From: Streptomyces gobiensis
Lineage (GTDB): Bacteria; Actinomycetota; Actinomycetes; Streptomycetales; Streptomycetaceae
Direction of reading: 5' to 3'
Assembly (NCBI RefSeq): GCF_021216675.1
Contig: NZ_CP086120.1
Location: forward strand, 3,470,501 to 3,534,500
Length of the DNA stretch: 64,000 nt
Of the stretch, positions 44,464-54,430 are shown in pieces; position 1 is the stretch's first letter, and each line of letters starts with the position of its first letter. Below the pieces are notes generated by a model, which was given only the letters and a program-made list of their open reading frames with translations, ran no database searches and was not told the origin of the DNA. The translations under genes and the position numbers were made by a program.

Positions 44464-45237
44464 TTACTTCGGGCCGTACTTACGCCCCGAGCCGGACGAC
44501 AGCTTCCCCAGCATCCCCCGCGGGATCAGCTTGCTTGCGCCCATCATCGCCTTGTAGCGCGGATCCGGAATGGACAGCGTCTTGCCCCGGGCCAGGTCCT
44601 TCAGCGCCGCGTCGACCAGTTTGTCCGCGTCCAGCCACATCCATCCCGGCACCTCGCTCACGCCCATCCCCGCGCGCTCGTGGAACTCGGTCCGTACGAA
44701 GCCCGGGCACAGCGCCATCAGCCGCACCCCCGAACCCGCGAGGTCCTGCGCGGCCCCCTGGGTGAACTGCACGACCCATGACTTGCTGGCGCCATACGTC
44801 CCACGCGGGACGAAGGCCGCCACCGAGGCGACGTTCACCACCCCGCCGCGGCCCCGCTCCCGCATCTGCTCCACCCCGGCCGAGGTCAGCCGCAGCACCG
44901 CCTCGCAGTGCACCTTCAGCATCATCAGCTCGTCCGCCATCGGCACTTCCAGATAGCGGCCCTTGAGCCCGAAACCGGCGTTGTTCACCAGCAGATCAAC
45001 CGGGTGCTTACCATCTCCCAGCCGCTTCTCGACTGCTCCGATGCCCTCCTCCGTGGCGAGGTCGGCGGTCAGCACGGACGCCTCGACGCCATGCCGGTCG
45101 TGCAGCTCGGTGGCCTGGTCGCTCAGCCGTTTCGTGTCCCGGGCTACCAGCACCACATCGTGTCCGTCCCGGGCCAGTCGCCGCGCGAAGGCGGCGCCGA
45201 TCCCGGCTGTCGCTCCCGTAATCAGTGCAGTCGTCAT
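44464..45237 (-). CDS. Short-chain dehydrogenase/reductase
   Basis: A 257-residue SDR. The dinucleotide-binding TGATAGIG is at residues 7-14, NNAG lies near 88, and the catalytic Ser-Tyr-Lys is in NVASVAAFVPRGTYGASK. R34 in VARDTKR after the second strand suggests NADP preference. The long C-terminal part (PDPRYKAMMGASKLIPRGMLGKLSSGSGRKYG) fits the large actinobacterial DltE/SDR group. The substrate is unknown. It is read toward the SnoaL-like gene, possibly in one unit. Confidence 0.85.
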   Translation of the reverse strand: MTTALITGATAGIGAAFARRLARDGHDVVLVARDTKRLSDQATELHDRHGVEASVLTADLATEEGIGAVEKRLGDGKHPVDLLVNNAGFGLKGRYLEVPMADELMMLKVHCEAVLRLTSAGVEQMRERGRGGVVNVASVAAFVPRGTYGASKSWVVQFTQGAAQDLAGSGVRLMALCPGFVRTEFHERAGMGVSEVPGWMWLDADKLVDAALKDLARGKTLSIPDPRYKAMMGASKLIPRGMLGKLSSGSGRKYGPK

Positions 45238-45522
45238 ACAGGGAACGTTAGTCGCATCGGCCAGCTGCCGACTCAGCGACGGTCATGTCCAGCCCCGGGC
45301 GTGTTCCCAGCCCCTCGGCCCGGTTCAACGACCACGAACTGTCCTACGAGGCCTTGGTCTTCGGGGTAGAGCAGATAAGGAGCCATCCCCCATCGCCCAC
45401 GCCTCCGGCGTAACCACGCAGCACGGTCGGCTCGCGCGGCAGCACCAACGTTCGGCGCGGCGCCAGCGGCGGTACGGCCAGCGCTCGTTGAAGTTCACCG
45501 CACCGACCGTGCTGCGGCGCGT
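45238..45522. other. Gap without a convincing gene
   Basis: I see no supported gene. GCAGCACGGTCGG (45418-45430) is the exact inverse of CCGACCGTGCTGC (45503-45515). On the minus strand a frame ending at 45344 reads like protein in its last 35 codons (PREPTVLRGYAGGVGDGGWLLICSTPKTKAS) but has no recognisable start. Confidence 0.4.
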
Positions 45523-46179
45523 CTACCCGATGCGCTTGAGCGCCTTCTGCCGCGCCTCCGGGTCCAGCGCGTCGCCAGCGGCCAGAATGCGCGGCAGCAG
45601 CTCCGGCTCGGTGGTGTACGCACGGAACAGGAAAGAAACGCTCACCTCGTGCTCGGGGCGGTACAGGAGCTCGATGGAGTCGCCAGCCCTCACCTCGCCC
45701 GGCTCGATCACCCGTAGATACGCCCCGGGCCTGCCCCACTGGGTGAAACGCTTCACCCAGCCACGCTCCCCGAGCCAGCCCGCGAAGGTCCGGCAGGGGA
45801 TACGGGCCGAGGAGACCTCCAGCACCACATCCGCGCCGATCCGCCAACGCTCCCCGATCAGCGCGCTGTTGACATCCAGCCCGGAGGTAGTGAGGTTCTC
45901 GCCGAAGACCCCATGGGGCAGTTCACGCCCGAGCTCCTTCTCCCACTTGTCGAGATCCTCCCGGGCGAAGGCGTACACGGCCTGGTCATCGCCTCCGTGA
46001 TGGCGCAGATCACCCACCACGTCCCCGGCCAGCCCGCTGCCGCCGGTGCCCCTCGGCCCGGGCGCGGTGATGGCCACCGGACCGTCGGCCGGTCGTTTGT
46101 CGATGCCGGTGACCCCGGCGTCGGCGGCCGTGTAGTCGGCGGAGTGCGGGATGCCAAGATTCACTGAAAGGAGACGCAT
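45523..46179 (-). CDS. MOSC-domain protein (YiiM-like)
   Basis: A 218-residue protein with a beta-barrel MOSC domain. DLRHHGGDDQAVYAFAREDLDKWEKELGR and GVFGENLTTSGLDV are typical, and the conserved cysteine lies in RIPCRTFAGWLG. MOSC proteins bind molybdenum cofactor sulfur or reduce N-hydroxylated compounds (YiiM). The start MRLLSVNLGIPHSA is well conserved in such proteins. It is divergent from the LysR gene with 80 bp between, an arrangement in which the LysR protein often regulates its neighbour. Confidence 0.88.
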   Translation of the reverse strand: MRLLSVNLGIPHSADYTAADAGVTGIDKRPADGPVAITAPGPRGTGGSGLAGDVVGDLRHHGGDDQAVYAFAREDLDKWEKELGRELPHGVFGENLTTSGLDVNSALIGERWRIGADVVLEVSSARIPCRTFAGWLGERGWVKRFTQWGRPGAYLRVIEPGEVRAGDSIELLYRPEHEVSVSFLFRAYTTEPELLPRILAAGDALDPEARQKALKRIG

Positions 46180-46259
46180 AGCGGTAAGGCTAAAGCCTGG
46201 CCCTCAAAGCTTAGACCGGATACTTCGCGACCACCCCAAGCCTCGCTTATGGTTGCGAC

Positions 46260-47174
46260 ATGATCGAAGCCCGCCATCTGAGGGTGCTGCGCGCCGTGGC
46301 ATCGACGGGATCCTTCTCCGCCGCCGCCCGGGAGCTGGGCTGCACCCAGCCCGCCGTCAGCCAGCAGATGAAGTCCCTGGAGCAGTCAGCAGGCACTCCG
46401 CTGCTCATCCGTGCGGGCCGGGAGACGCGGCTGACCGAGGCGGGTGAGGCGCTGATCCGGCACGCCGCCGGAATCCTGGCCGGGCTGACCGCCGCCGAGG
46501 AGGAGGTGGCGGCCATCGCGGGACTCCGTGCCGGCCGGGTGCGCCTGGTCTCCTTTCCCAGCGGCAGCTCCACCCTGGTGCCCGCCGCGGTCGCCGCCAT
46601 GCGTGCCGAGCATCCCGGCACCCGGGTCTCCCTGGTGGAGGCCGAGCCACCGCGTTCGGTGGAGATGCTGCGCGCGGGCGACTGCGAAATCGCGCTCGCG
46701 TTCCGCTATCCGGGTGGGGGCCCCGCCGACCCCGAGTGGGACGACCTGGTCGTACGCCCGCTGCTCACCGACCGTCTCGTCGGGCTGGTTCCGGAGGGGC
46801 ACCGTTTTGCCGCGGCCGAGCGCGTTGGCATCGGGGAGCTGGCCGAGGAGCCCTGGATCGCGGGGTGTCCGCGCTGCCGTCGCCATCTGGTCGAGGTGTG
46901 CGAGGCGGCTGGCTTCACACCCCGGATCGACTTCGCCACCGATGACTATCCGGCCGTGGTCGGTCTGGTCGGTGCGGGGCTGGGCGTGGCGGTGCTGCCT
47001 GAGCTGGCGGTGGAGTCCGTACGGGCCAAGGGGGCCCGTACGGTGCGGGTCGTGCCGGAGGTGCGGCGGGAGGTGGTCGCGCTGACGTTGCCGGATCTTG
47101 CGCGGGTTCCGGCGGTCGGCGCGATGCTGGGGCGGCTGGGGGCTGCGGGGGCGGGGCGGGGTACGTCTTCCTGA
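46260..47174 (+). CDS. LysR-family transcriptional regulator
   Basis: A 304-residue LysR regulator. The helix-turn-helix is at about 3-62 (ARHLRVLRAVASTGSFSAAARELGCTQPAVSQQMKSLEQSAG), and the substrate-binding domain extends from about 90 to 290. A CPRC pair in the second half is unusual. The 80-bp gap to the divergent MOSC gene contains AAGC-CTC-GCTT (46234-46244), a possible half-operator. The effector is unknown. The 3' end faces whiD across a repeat element. Confidence 0.88.
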   Translation: MIEARHLRVLRAVASTGSFSAAARELGCTQPAVSQQMKSLEQSAGTPLLIRAGRETRLTEAGEALIRHAAGILAGLTAAEEEVAAIAGLRAGRVRLVSFPSGSSTLVPAAVAAMRAEHPGTRVSLVEAEPPRSVEMLRAGDCEIALAFRYPGGGPADPEWDDLVVRPLLTDRLVGLVPEGHRFAAAERVGIGELAEEPWIAGCPRCRRHLVEVCEAAGFTPRIDFATDDYPAVVGLVGAGLGVAVLPELAVESVRAKGARTVRVVPEVRREVVALTLPDLARVPAVGAMLGRLGAAGAGRGTSS

Positions 47175-47206
47175 GGGCGCGCTTGCGTGTCCCCGGGTGC
47201 GGGGTG

Positions 47207-47400
47207 GGGTTTCCCCAATTCCCGCCCCTTCCCGGAAACCGGGGTTTCGCCCCGGGCCCCGGGGTTGGCCGGGTGCGGGCCGGTGGGCGGGTTGTGCCCA
47301 CCCACAGCCCCTCGCGGGGCTGCGAGTGCCCACAACGGGGTGGGGGGCCTGGGAGGCGTTCGCCCGCAGTTTCGGGAAGGGGCTGGGCTAGGGGACTTCC
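47207..47400. repeat. GC-rich intergenic palindromic repeat, copy 7, running into whiD
   Basis: A 194-bp full copy between the convergent lysR and whiD genes. Apical stem CAGCCCC/GGGGCTG. The right terminus TTTCGGGAAGGGG ... GGGGACTTCC extends 13 bp into the whiD reading frame, supplying its stop codon and last codons. Confidence 0.88.
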
Positions 47401-47711
47401 ACCGGTGGGCGGCTTGGGGTCGTTACCAGGCGGTTGCGGGCCCGGCCCATCAGCTCCTCGCGTTCGTCCTCGGTCAACCCGCCCCAGACGCCGTACGGTT
47501 CCCGCACGGCGAGGGCGTGGGCCGCGCACTCGGCACGGACCGGGCAGCGCATGCAGACCTCTTTCGCGGATGCCTCACGCGCGCTGCGAGCCGCCCCGCG
47601 CTCCCCCTCAGGGTGGAAGAAGAGCGAGCTGTCGACCCCACGGCAGGCGGCGAGGAGTTGCCAGTCCCATAGGTCGGCGTTGGGGCCCGGAAGGCGGGAG
47701 AAATCTGCCAT
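47388..47711 (-). CDS. whiD: Sporulation regulator WhiD (WhiB-like iron-sulfur protein)
   Basis: A 107-residue WhiB-like protein. The 4Fe-4S ligands are C23, C53, C56 and C62, followed by the GVWGG turn (75-79) and a basic DNA-binding stretch (RARNRL). Residues 1-96 match S. coelicolor WhiD as I remember it; the last 11 (TTPSRPPVEVP) differ, and the final ones lie in a repeat element. The ATG at 47711 is chosen over 47765 from the known start MADFSRLPGPNADLW, with AGAGGA upstream. WhiD is needed for late spore maturation. It is divergent from bldM. Confidence 0.95.
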   Translation of the reverse strand: MADFSRLPGPNADLWDWQLLAACRGVDSSLFFHPEGERGAARSAREASAKEVCMRCPVRAECAAHALAVREPYGVWGGLTEDEREELMGRARNRLVTTPSRPPVEVP

Positions 47712-47960
47712 TGCTCGTCCTCTCGGAGCGTTGCTGTGGCTGCTGAGCCGATCAGAGCGGATCAAGACATCTCCGACCGTACATCCATGTTGTTAGTAGA
47801 TGTAAATATGACTCTTTGCGAATTTAGCCACGGACACCACAAAGCGGAAGCAAAAGCGACCAAATAGGGCACAGTGGGGGTGCGCGTGTTGAACCGACGG
47901 CAGGCGCCCTGATGCGTATCCACGCACTCACGTAGAGTGCTGAACGTGGGCGTCCGAGCC

Positions 47961-47988
47961 CGTAACTCTTTCGGGTGACCGTCGTTGA
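47961..47988 (+). promoter_or_regulatory. bldM: Sigma-BldN-type promoter of bldM
   Basis: CGTAAC (47961-47966) and CGTTGA (47983-47988) with a 16-bp spacer match the promoter recognised by the developmental ECF factor BldN, whose known target is bldM. The leader would be about 115 nt. The rest of the 400-bp whiD-bldM gap is relatively AT-rich near whiD and presumably holds the whiD promoter and BldM/WhiI sites, which I cannot place. Confidence 0.85.
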
Positions 47989-48111
47989 GAGTGCGGAAGC
48001 GGTTGGCGGAATGGTGCTCGGGCAGGCGTCCGAGTCCGTCAAGCGCACAGGTGACGATTCTTAAGCAGCCTGGAGGCTCAAGGTGATGCGCATCAGCAGC
48101 GGAGGGCGGCC

Positions 48112-48723
48112 ATGACTTCCGTCCTCGTTTGCGACGACTCCCCGCTTGCCCGAGAGGCGCTGCGCCGTGCGGTAGCGACCGTGCCCGGCGTTGAGCGCGT
48201 GACGACGGCGGCCAACGGCGAGGAAGTCCTCCGCCGCTGGGGCGCCGACCGTTCAGACCTCATCCTGATGGATGTCCGGATGCCCGGTCTGGGCGGAGTG
48301 GAAACCGTGCGGCGGCTGCTGTCTGCGGACCCGGGCGCCCGTATCATCATGCTGACCGTGGCGGAGGACCTCGACGGGGTGGCGCTGGCCGTCGCCGCCG
48401 GTGCCCGCGGCTATCTGCACAAGGACGCCTCGCGCGCCGAGCTGCGGGCCACCGTGACCCAGGCGCTGGCCGACCCGACCTGGCGGCTCGCTCCCCGGCG
48501 GCTGCGCTCCGCCGAGATGGGCGCCGCCCCGACGCTGACCGCTCGTGAGATCCAGGTGCTGGAGGGCATGAGCCACGGTCGGTCGAACGCCGAGATCGGC
48601 CGGGAGCTCTTCCTGTCCGAGGACACGGTGAAGACACACGCCCGCCGGCTCTTCAAGAAGCTCGGCGCCTCGGACCGGGCACACGCCGTCGCGCTGGGAT
48701 TCCGCTGGGGTCTGGTCCGCTAG
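48112..48723 (+). CDS. bldM: Developmental response regulator BldM
   Basis: An orphan response regulator of 203 residues. The receiver domain (1-120) has D54 at the phosphorylation position (LILMDVRMPG), although BldM is regarded as atypical. A LuxR-type helix-turn-helix follows (about 138-200, TLTAREIQVLEGMSHGRSNAEIGRELFLSEDTVKTHARRLFKKLG). As far as I can recall the sequence is essentially identical to S. coelicolor BldM, so it is under very strong constraint. It controls aerial growth and sporulation genes, alone or with WhiI. GGAGG at 48100-48104 precedes the ATG. Confidence 0.97.
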   Translation: MTSVLVCDDSPLAREALRRAVATVPGVERVTTAANGEEVLRRWGADRSDLILMDVRMPGLGGVETVRRLLSADPGARIIMLTVAEDLDGVALAVAAGARGYLHKDASRAELRATVTQALADPTWRLAPRRLRSAEMGAAPTLTAREIQVLEGMSHGRSNAEIGRELFLSEDTVKTHARRLFKKLGASDRAHAVALGFRWGLVR

Positions 48724-48744
48724 AGCCCTGTCCGCGAGGGGCTC

Positions 48745-48766
48745 CCGCCCACCCCTGGGTGGGCGG
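48745..48766 (+). terminator. Terminator after bldM
   Basis: CCGCCCACC (48745-48753) pairs with GGTGGGCGG (48758-48766). An overlapping GAGCCC/GGGCTC pair lies just upstream (48723-48728 with 48739-48744). Separates bldM from the sigma-factor gene. Confidence 0.7.
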
Positions 48767-48877
48767 GGCGGTGTGTTCGGGGTACGGCCAGGTGTCGCAA
48801 TCTCGCGCGTGCCGCATGCTTGATGTATGGAGTTCCTCGGGGACCGGTCGGTCAGGCGTGAGGGGAGAGCGCAGGAC

Positions 48878-49552
48878 ATGACAGCCAGTGCGCCCACTCA
48901 TAACGCTTCGGTGCACAACCAAGGCCACGGTGCGGCGGATCCTGCGGTGCCGGTGCACCATGGACCGATGCGCGAAGACGAGACCACTGCCATCTCGGCT
49001 ATCGGCGCACTCGTCCACCGGGCGGTTGAAGGGGACGAGCAGGCCACCCACGATCTGCTCGCGCATGTGCACCCGCTCGCACTGCGGTACTGCCGTACGC
49101 GGCTGAGCCGACTGCCGGGTGATGCCCGTCACTTTGTGGACGACCTCGCGCAGGAGGTCTGTCTGGCGGTGCTGTGCGCACTGCCGCGCTACCGCGACAC
49201 CGGCAAGCCCTTCGAGGCCTTCGTTGTCGCCATCGCCCAGCACAAGGTCGCCGATCTGCAGCGGGCCGCGATGCGGCATCCCGGCTCCACCGCGGTGCCC
49301 TCCGATGAGATGCCGGAGCAGCCCGACAACTCCCTCGGCCCGGAGGAGCGCGCGCTCCTCAGCAGCGATACGGAGTGGGCCAAGAAGCTGCTCGCCAATC
49401 TCCCGGAGCACCAGCGGGAGCTGATCCTGCTGCGGGTCGCCGTGGGCCTCACGGCCGAGGAGACCGGCCAGATGCTGGGCATGTCCCCAGGCGCGGTGCG
49501 GGTGGCACAGCACCGGGCGCTGAGCCGACTGCGGGCACTGGCCGAGCAGTAG
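48878..49552 (+). CDS. shbA: ECF sigma factor of the ShbA/SigD type
   Basis: A sigma factor of about 224 residues. Region 2 ([71 protein letters not shown]) and region 4 ([52 protein letters not shown]) are complete. The locus between bldM and guaB is that of ShbA (SigD), which in streptomycetes drives transcription of hrdB. The start is uncertain: ATG 48878 has AGGA close by, while 48827 and the later MREDETT are alternatives. Confidence 0.85.
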   Translation: MTASAPTHNASVHNQGHGAADPAVPVHHGPMREDETTAISAIGALVHRAVEGDEQATHDLLAHVHPLALRYCRTRLSRLPGDARHFVDDLAQEVCLAVLCALPRYRDTGKPFEAFVVAIAQHKVADLQRAAMRHPGSTAVPSDEMPEQPDNSLGPEERALLSSDTEWAKKLLANLPEHQRELILLRVAVGLTAEETGQMLGMSPGAVRVAQHRALSRLRALAEQ

Positions 49553-49589
49553 TTTTCTACGAGTACGGGACACCCCGTTAGGCCGTTAG

Positions 49590-51134
<1,545 letters not shown>

Positions 51135-51184
51135 ACCCCGAGCCCCCGTTCCCGGGTTTACCCCGGGTGGGTGGCCCCCGGTAT

Positions 51185-51332
51185 CCCTCCCAGCTACCTC
51201 CCCCAGCTACCGCTGGGGGTGCCCCCAGGAGGTGCCCCACGCCTCTCTGGGGGGATGCCCGAGTGCCCACAACACTGTGGGGGTCTGGGGGCGGAGCCCC
51301 CAGTTTCGGGAAGGGGCGGGGCTGGGGAATCG
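51185..51332. repeat. Second-family repeats followed by a right-half intergenic repeat
   Basis: 51185-51240 is a run of short second-family units (CTCCCAGCTACC, CCCCCAG-CTACCG-CTGGGGG, TGCCCCCAGGAGG). It leads into the right half of an intergenic palindromic repeat: GAGTGCCCACAAC (51261-51273), a GGGGGC hairpin and TTTCGGGAAGGGGCGGGGCTGGGGAATC. The left half is missing. Confidence 0.75.
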
Positions 51333-51356
51333 CTCCGGGGTGCTGGGGTCGGGGTG

Positions 51357-51627
51357 GGGCTTCCCCAATTCCCGCCCCTTCCCGGAAACCGGGGCTTCGC
51401 CCCGGGCCCCGGGGGTCGCCGGGTGCGGGACGGTGGCCGGGGGTTGTGCCCACCAAGCGTCGCGAGCTCCGCCCCGGGGTGGGCCGGAGCGTCGTGGCTG
51501 GTGCGGGTGGATGGTTGCGTAGCAGGGTGAGCCCATGCCCGTCGCGAGGCTGCGAGTGCCCACGACACCTCGGGTCTGGGGGCGGTAGCCCCCGGTTTTG
51601 GGGAGGGGTGGGGCAGGGGACAATCCT
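51357..51627. repeat. GC-rich intergenic palindromic repeat, copy 8, long-loop form
   Basis: A 271-bp copy. Both termini are present (CTTCCCCAATTCCC; TTTTGGGGAGGGG ... GGGGACAATCC). The interval between GTTGTGCCCACC and GAGTGCCCACGAC is enlarged to about 110 bp by a segment with AGCGTCGCGAGCTCCG, GGCCGGAGCGTCGTGGCT and GGTTGCGTAGCAGGG, shared with copy 9. Confidence 0.82.
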
Positions 51628-51683
51628 CCGGCGGCTCAAGAGGGATACTGGGGTACCGCAGACCGTATGGAAAGGCTCTAGTA

Positions 51684-52799
51684 GTGACTGAGATCGAGAT
51701 CGGGCGCGGCAAGCGCGGGCGTCAGGCGTACGCCTTTGACGACATCGCCGTGGTGCCCAGTCGGCGCACCCGGGACCCGAAGGAGGTCTCGATCGCCTGG
51801 CAGATCGACGCCTACCGCTTTGAGCTGCCGTTCCTGGCCGCCCCCATGGACTCGGTCGTCTCACCGCGGACCGCGATCCGGATCGGCGAGCTGGGCGGCC
51901 TCGGCGTGCTGAACCTTGAGGGGCTGTGGACCCGGTACGAGGACCCGGAACCGCTGCTCGCCGAGATCGCCGGGCTGAGCGAGGAGGACGCCAACCGGCG
52001 GCTTCAGGAGATCTACGCGGAGCCGATCAAGGAAGAGCTGATCGGCCAGCGGATCAAGGAGGTGCGGGACTCCGGTGTGGTCACCGCCGCCGCGCTCTCC
52101 CCGCAGCGCACGGCGCAGTTCTCCAAGGCCGTGGTGGACGCGGGGGTGGACATCTTCGTCATCCGCGGGACCACGGTCTCGGCCGAGCATGTGTCGTCGG
52201 CCGCGGAACCGCTGAACCTCAAGCAGTTCATCTACGAGCTCGATGTCCCGGTCATTGTCGGCGGCTGCGCCACCTACACCGCCGCGCTGCATCTGATGCG
52301 TACCGGCGCGGCCGGTGTGCTGGTCGGCTTCGGCGGCGGCGCGGCCCACACCACCCGTAATGTGCTGGGGATCCAGGTCCCCATGGCCACCGCTGTCGCG
52401 GATGTCGCGGCGGCCCGCCGGGACTACCTCGATGAGTCCGGCGGCCGGTATGTCCATGTCATCGCCGACGGCGGTGTGGGCTGGTCCGGCGACCTGTCCA
52501 AGGCCATCGCCTGTGGCTCGGACGCGGTGATGATGGGCTCCCCACTGGCCCGCGCCACGGACGCGCCCGGGCGCGGTCACCACTGGGGTATGGAGGCCGT
52601 CCATGAGGATGTGCCGCGCGGCAAGAAGGTGAACCTGGGCAGCGTCGGCTCGACCGAGGAGATCCTCACCGGTCCCTCGCACACCCCCGATGGCTCCATG
52701 AACTTCTTCGGCGCACTGCGCCGGGCGATGGCGACGACGGGCTACTCGGACCTCAAGGAGTTCCAGCGCGTCGAGGTCACGGTGGCCCCCTCGCGCTGA
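51684..52799 (+). CDS. guaB3: GuaB3 family IMP dehydrogenase-related protein
   Basis: A 371-residue member of the IMPDH/GMP-reductase barrel family without CBS domains. The position of the catalytic loop reads LVGFGGGAAHTTRNVLG, so the nucleophilic Cys of GuaB is absent, as in other actinobacterial GuaB3 proteins. Ligand-binding segments (FLAAPMDSVVSPRTAI, IADGGVGWSGDLSKAIACGSDAVMMGSPLA) remain. Its activity is not settled. The GTG start has GGAAAGG upstream. The guaB-guaB3 pair, with a ChoD-like gene further downstream, mirrors the arrangement I recall from mycobacteria. Confidence 0.9.
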   Translation: MTEIEIGRGKRGRQAYAFDDIAVVPSRRTRDPKEVSIAWQIDAYRFELPFLAAPMDSVVSPRTAIRIGELGGLGVLNLEGLWTRYEDPEPLLAEIAGLSEEDANRRLQEIYAEPIKEELIGQRIKEVRDSGVVTAAALSPQRTAQFSKAVVDAGVDIFVIRGTTVSAEHVSSAAEPLNLKQFIYELDVPVIVGGCATYTAALHLMRTGAAGVLVGFGGGAAHTTRNVLGIQVPMATAVADVAAARRDYLDESGGRYVHVIADGGVGWSGDLSKAIACGSDAVMMGSPLARATDAPGRGHHWGMEAVHEDVPRGKKVNLGSVGSTEEILTGPSHTPDGSMNFFGALRRAMATTGYSDLKEFQRVEVTVAPSR

Positions 52800-52812
52800 C
52801 CGTCATCAAGGG

Positions 52813-52845
52813 GCCGGGCCCGGTGAGTCCTTCGCCGGGCCCGGC
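52813..52845 (+). terminator. Terminator after guaB3
   Basis: GCCGGGCCCGG (52813-52823) pairs with CCGGGCCCGGC (52835-52845), loop TGAGTCCTTCG, then GCCTT. Shared, in effect, with the convergent gene ending at 52955. Confidence 0.8.
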
Positions 52846-52954
52846 GCCTTCGTGCTGCTCGCGGCCGGCCCCCCGCGTCCCCATGTTCCCAGGCGTCCCA
52901 TGAAACCTGCGGCCCACGCTGCGTCCGAGCAGGTCAGAGGCGGGACGTCTCTGT

Positions 52955-54217
52955 CTAGAGCCGGTAGGCCGCGCCGGCGGGGCTCGCGCCGCGGGTGTCC
53001 AGCAGGAGCTGGGCCTTCGCGGCGAGGCCTTGCAGGTCATAGGTGCGGTGGTGCTGGAGCAGCAGCGTCAGATCCGCGGCCGCCGCGGCCTCGTACAGGG
53101 AGTCCGCGCGCGGTACCGGCTGACCGGCGACGCGCCACTGCGGCACATAGGGGTCGTGGTAGCTCAGCTGTGCTCCCAGCTCCATCAGCCGGGTCGCGAT
53201 CTCGCGTGCCGGAGCGCCCTCCTGGTCGGGCAGGTCGGGCTTGTATGTCACCCCGAGCAGCAGCACCCGCGCGCCGCGCGCGGACTTGCCGTGCTCGTTC
53301 AGCAGGGTCGTGGCCCGCTGGGTGACATAGCGGGGCATACGGTCGTTCACCTCGCGGGCGAGTTCCACCAGGCGCAGCGGATGGCCCAGGGTCCGGCTGC
53401 GGTACGAGAGATAGTTGGGGTCGATCGGTACCCCATGTCCCCCCACCCCGGGGCCCGGGCGGAAGGCCTGGAAGCCAAACGGTTTGGTCTCCGCACAGCG
53501 GATGACGTCCCACAGGTCGACGCCGAGGTCATGGCAGAGGATCGCCATCTCATTGGCGAGGGCGATATTGACATGGCGGAAGTTGGTTTCCAGGAGCTTG
53601 CTGGTCTCGGCCTCCCGCACGCCCCGGGCGCGGACGACCTTGTCGGTGAGCCGGCCGTAGAACGCGGCGGCCGCCTCCGTACAAGCCGGGGTCAGACCGC
53701 CGATCACCCGGGGCGTATTCGGATAGCCGAAGGTCCGGCTGCCGGGGTCGAGCCGCCCTGGGGAGTAGGCCAGATGGAAGTCGCGGCCCGCCCGCAGGCC
53801 GGAGCCCTCTTCCAGGATCGGGCGGAGGAATTCCTCCGTACTGCCCGGGTACACCGCCGACTCCAGGACCACCGTCGTGCGCGGGCGCAGCCGTCCCGCC
53901 AGGGCGGTGGCCGCCTCCCGGACCGCGGACAGATCGAGCGCGCCATCACCGCCGAGCGGGGTGGGGGCGCAGATCAGGGCCGTACGGACCCGGCCGAGGA
54001 CCGCGCTGTCGCTGGTCGCCCGGAAGCCAGCGGAGATCATCCGGCGCATGTCGGACGCGGCCAGCGCACCGTCCACCGGCGGGCGTCCGGCGGCCAGCTC
54101 CGCCACGGTGCGCTCGTCCGGATCGAAACCGATGGTGGCGATACCGGCGGCGGTGGCGGCCTGTACGGCGGGGAGACCGAGGTGACCGAGGCCGAGAACA
54201 GCGAGATCGGCGGGCAT
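52955..54217 (-). CDS. Nucleotide-sugar dehydrogenase homologue lacking the catalytic cysteine
   Basis: A protein of 420 residues in the UDP-glucose/UDP-ManNAc dehydrogenase (WecC-like) fold. It has an N-terminal NAD domain (LAVLGLGHLGLPAVQAATAAG), the middle helix with ETSKLLETNFRHVNIAL (K207 and N212 conserved), and a C-terminal UDP-binding domain. Where active enzymes read GGHCxPxDP, this one reads GGHGVPIDP with Gly262 in place of the nucleophilic Cys. The codon is GGG, so one substitution would not give Cys. It probably does not perform the usual two-step oxidation. The start is ambiguous (54217 or 54229). It stands alone on the minus strand. Confidence 0.8.
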   Translation of the reverse strand: MPADLAVLGLGHLGLPAVQAATAAGIATIGFDPDERTVAELAAGRPPVDGALAASDMRRMISAGFRATSDSAVLGRVRTALICAPTPLGGDGALDLSAVREAATALAGRLRPRTTVVLESAVYPGSTEEFLRPILEEGSGLRAGRDFHLAYSPGRLDPGSRTFGYPNTPRVIGGLTPACTEAAAAFYGRLTDKVVRARGVREAETSKLLETNFRHVNIALANEMAILCHDLGVDLWDVIRCAETKPFGFQAFRPGPGVGGHGVPIDPNYLSYRSRTLGHPLRLVELAREVNDRMPRYVTQRATTLLNEHGKSARGARVLLLGVTYKPDLPDQEGAPAREIATRLMELGAQLSYHDPYVPQWRVAGQPVPRADSLYEAAAAADLTLLLQHHRTYDLQGLAAKAQLLLDTRGASPAGAAYRL

Positions 54218-54430
54218 GGCAGCGGACATCCTTCCCGGACTGGGGGCACCCCCGGACGGAGGGGAGGGTGGCCTGCGACAGCTCAAAGGGGGCGCTGCGT
54301 CAGGTTAAGCGCATATATGGAAGATATGGTGGATTCTGCGAGCCGTGCCAGCCCCGGGTCAAAGCCCTGGATTTGGGGGACCATCGGCTAACGAGGGCCT
54401 GACGACGGTCGACCACTATGGGAGGCAGCG

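Noticed and set aside
52955..54217. Plus-strand 453-codon open frame opposite the nucleotide-sugar dehydrogenase
   Set aside because: The minus strand has clear Rossmann and UDP-domain motifs; the plus-strand frame is Arg/Ala/Gly-rich without motifs.
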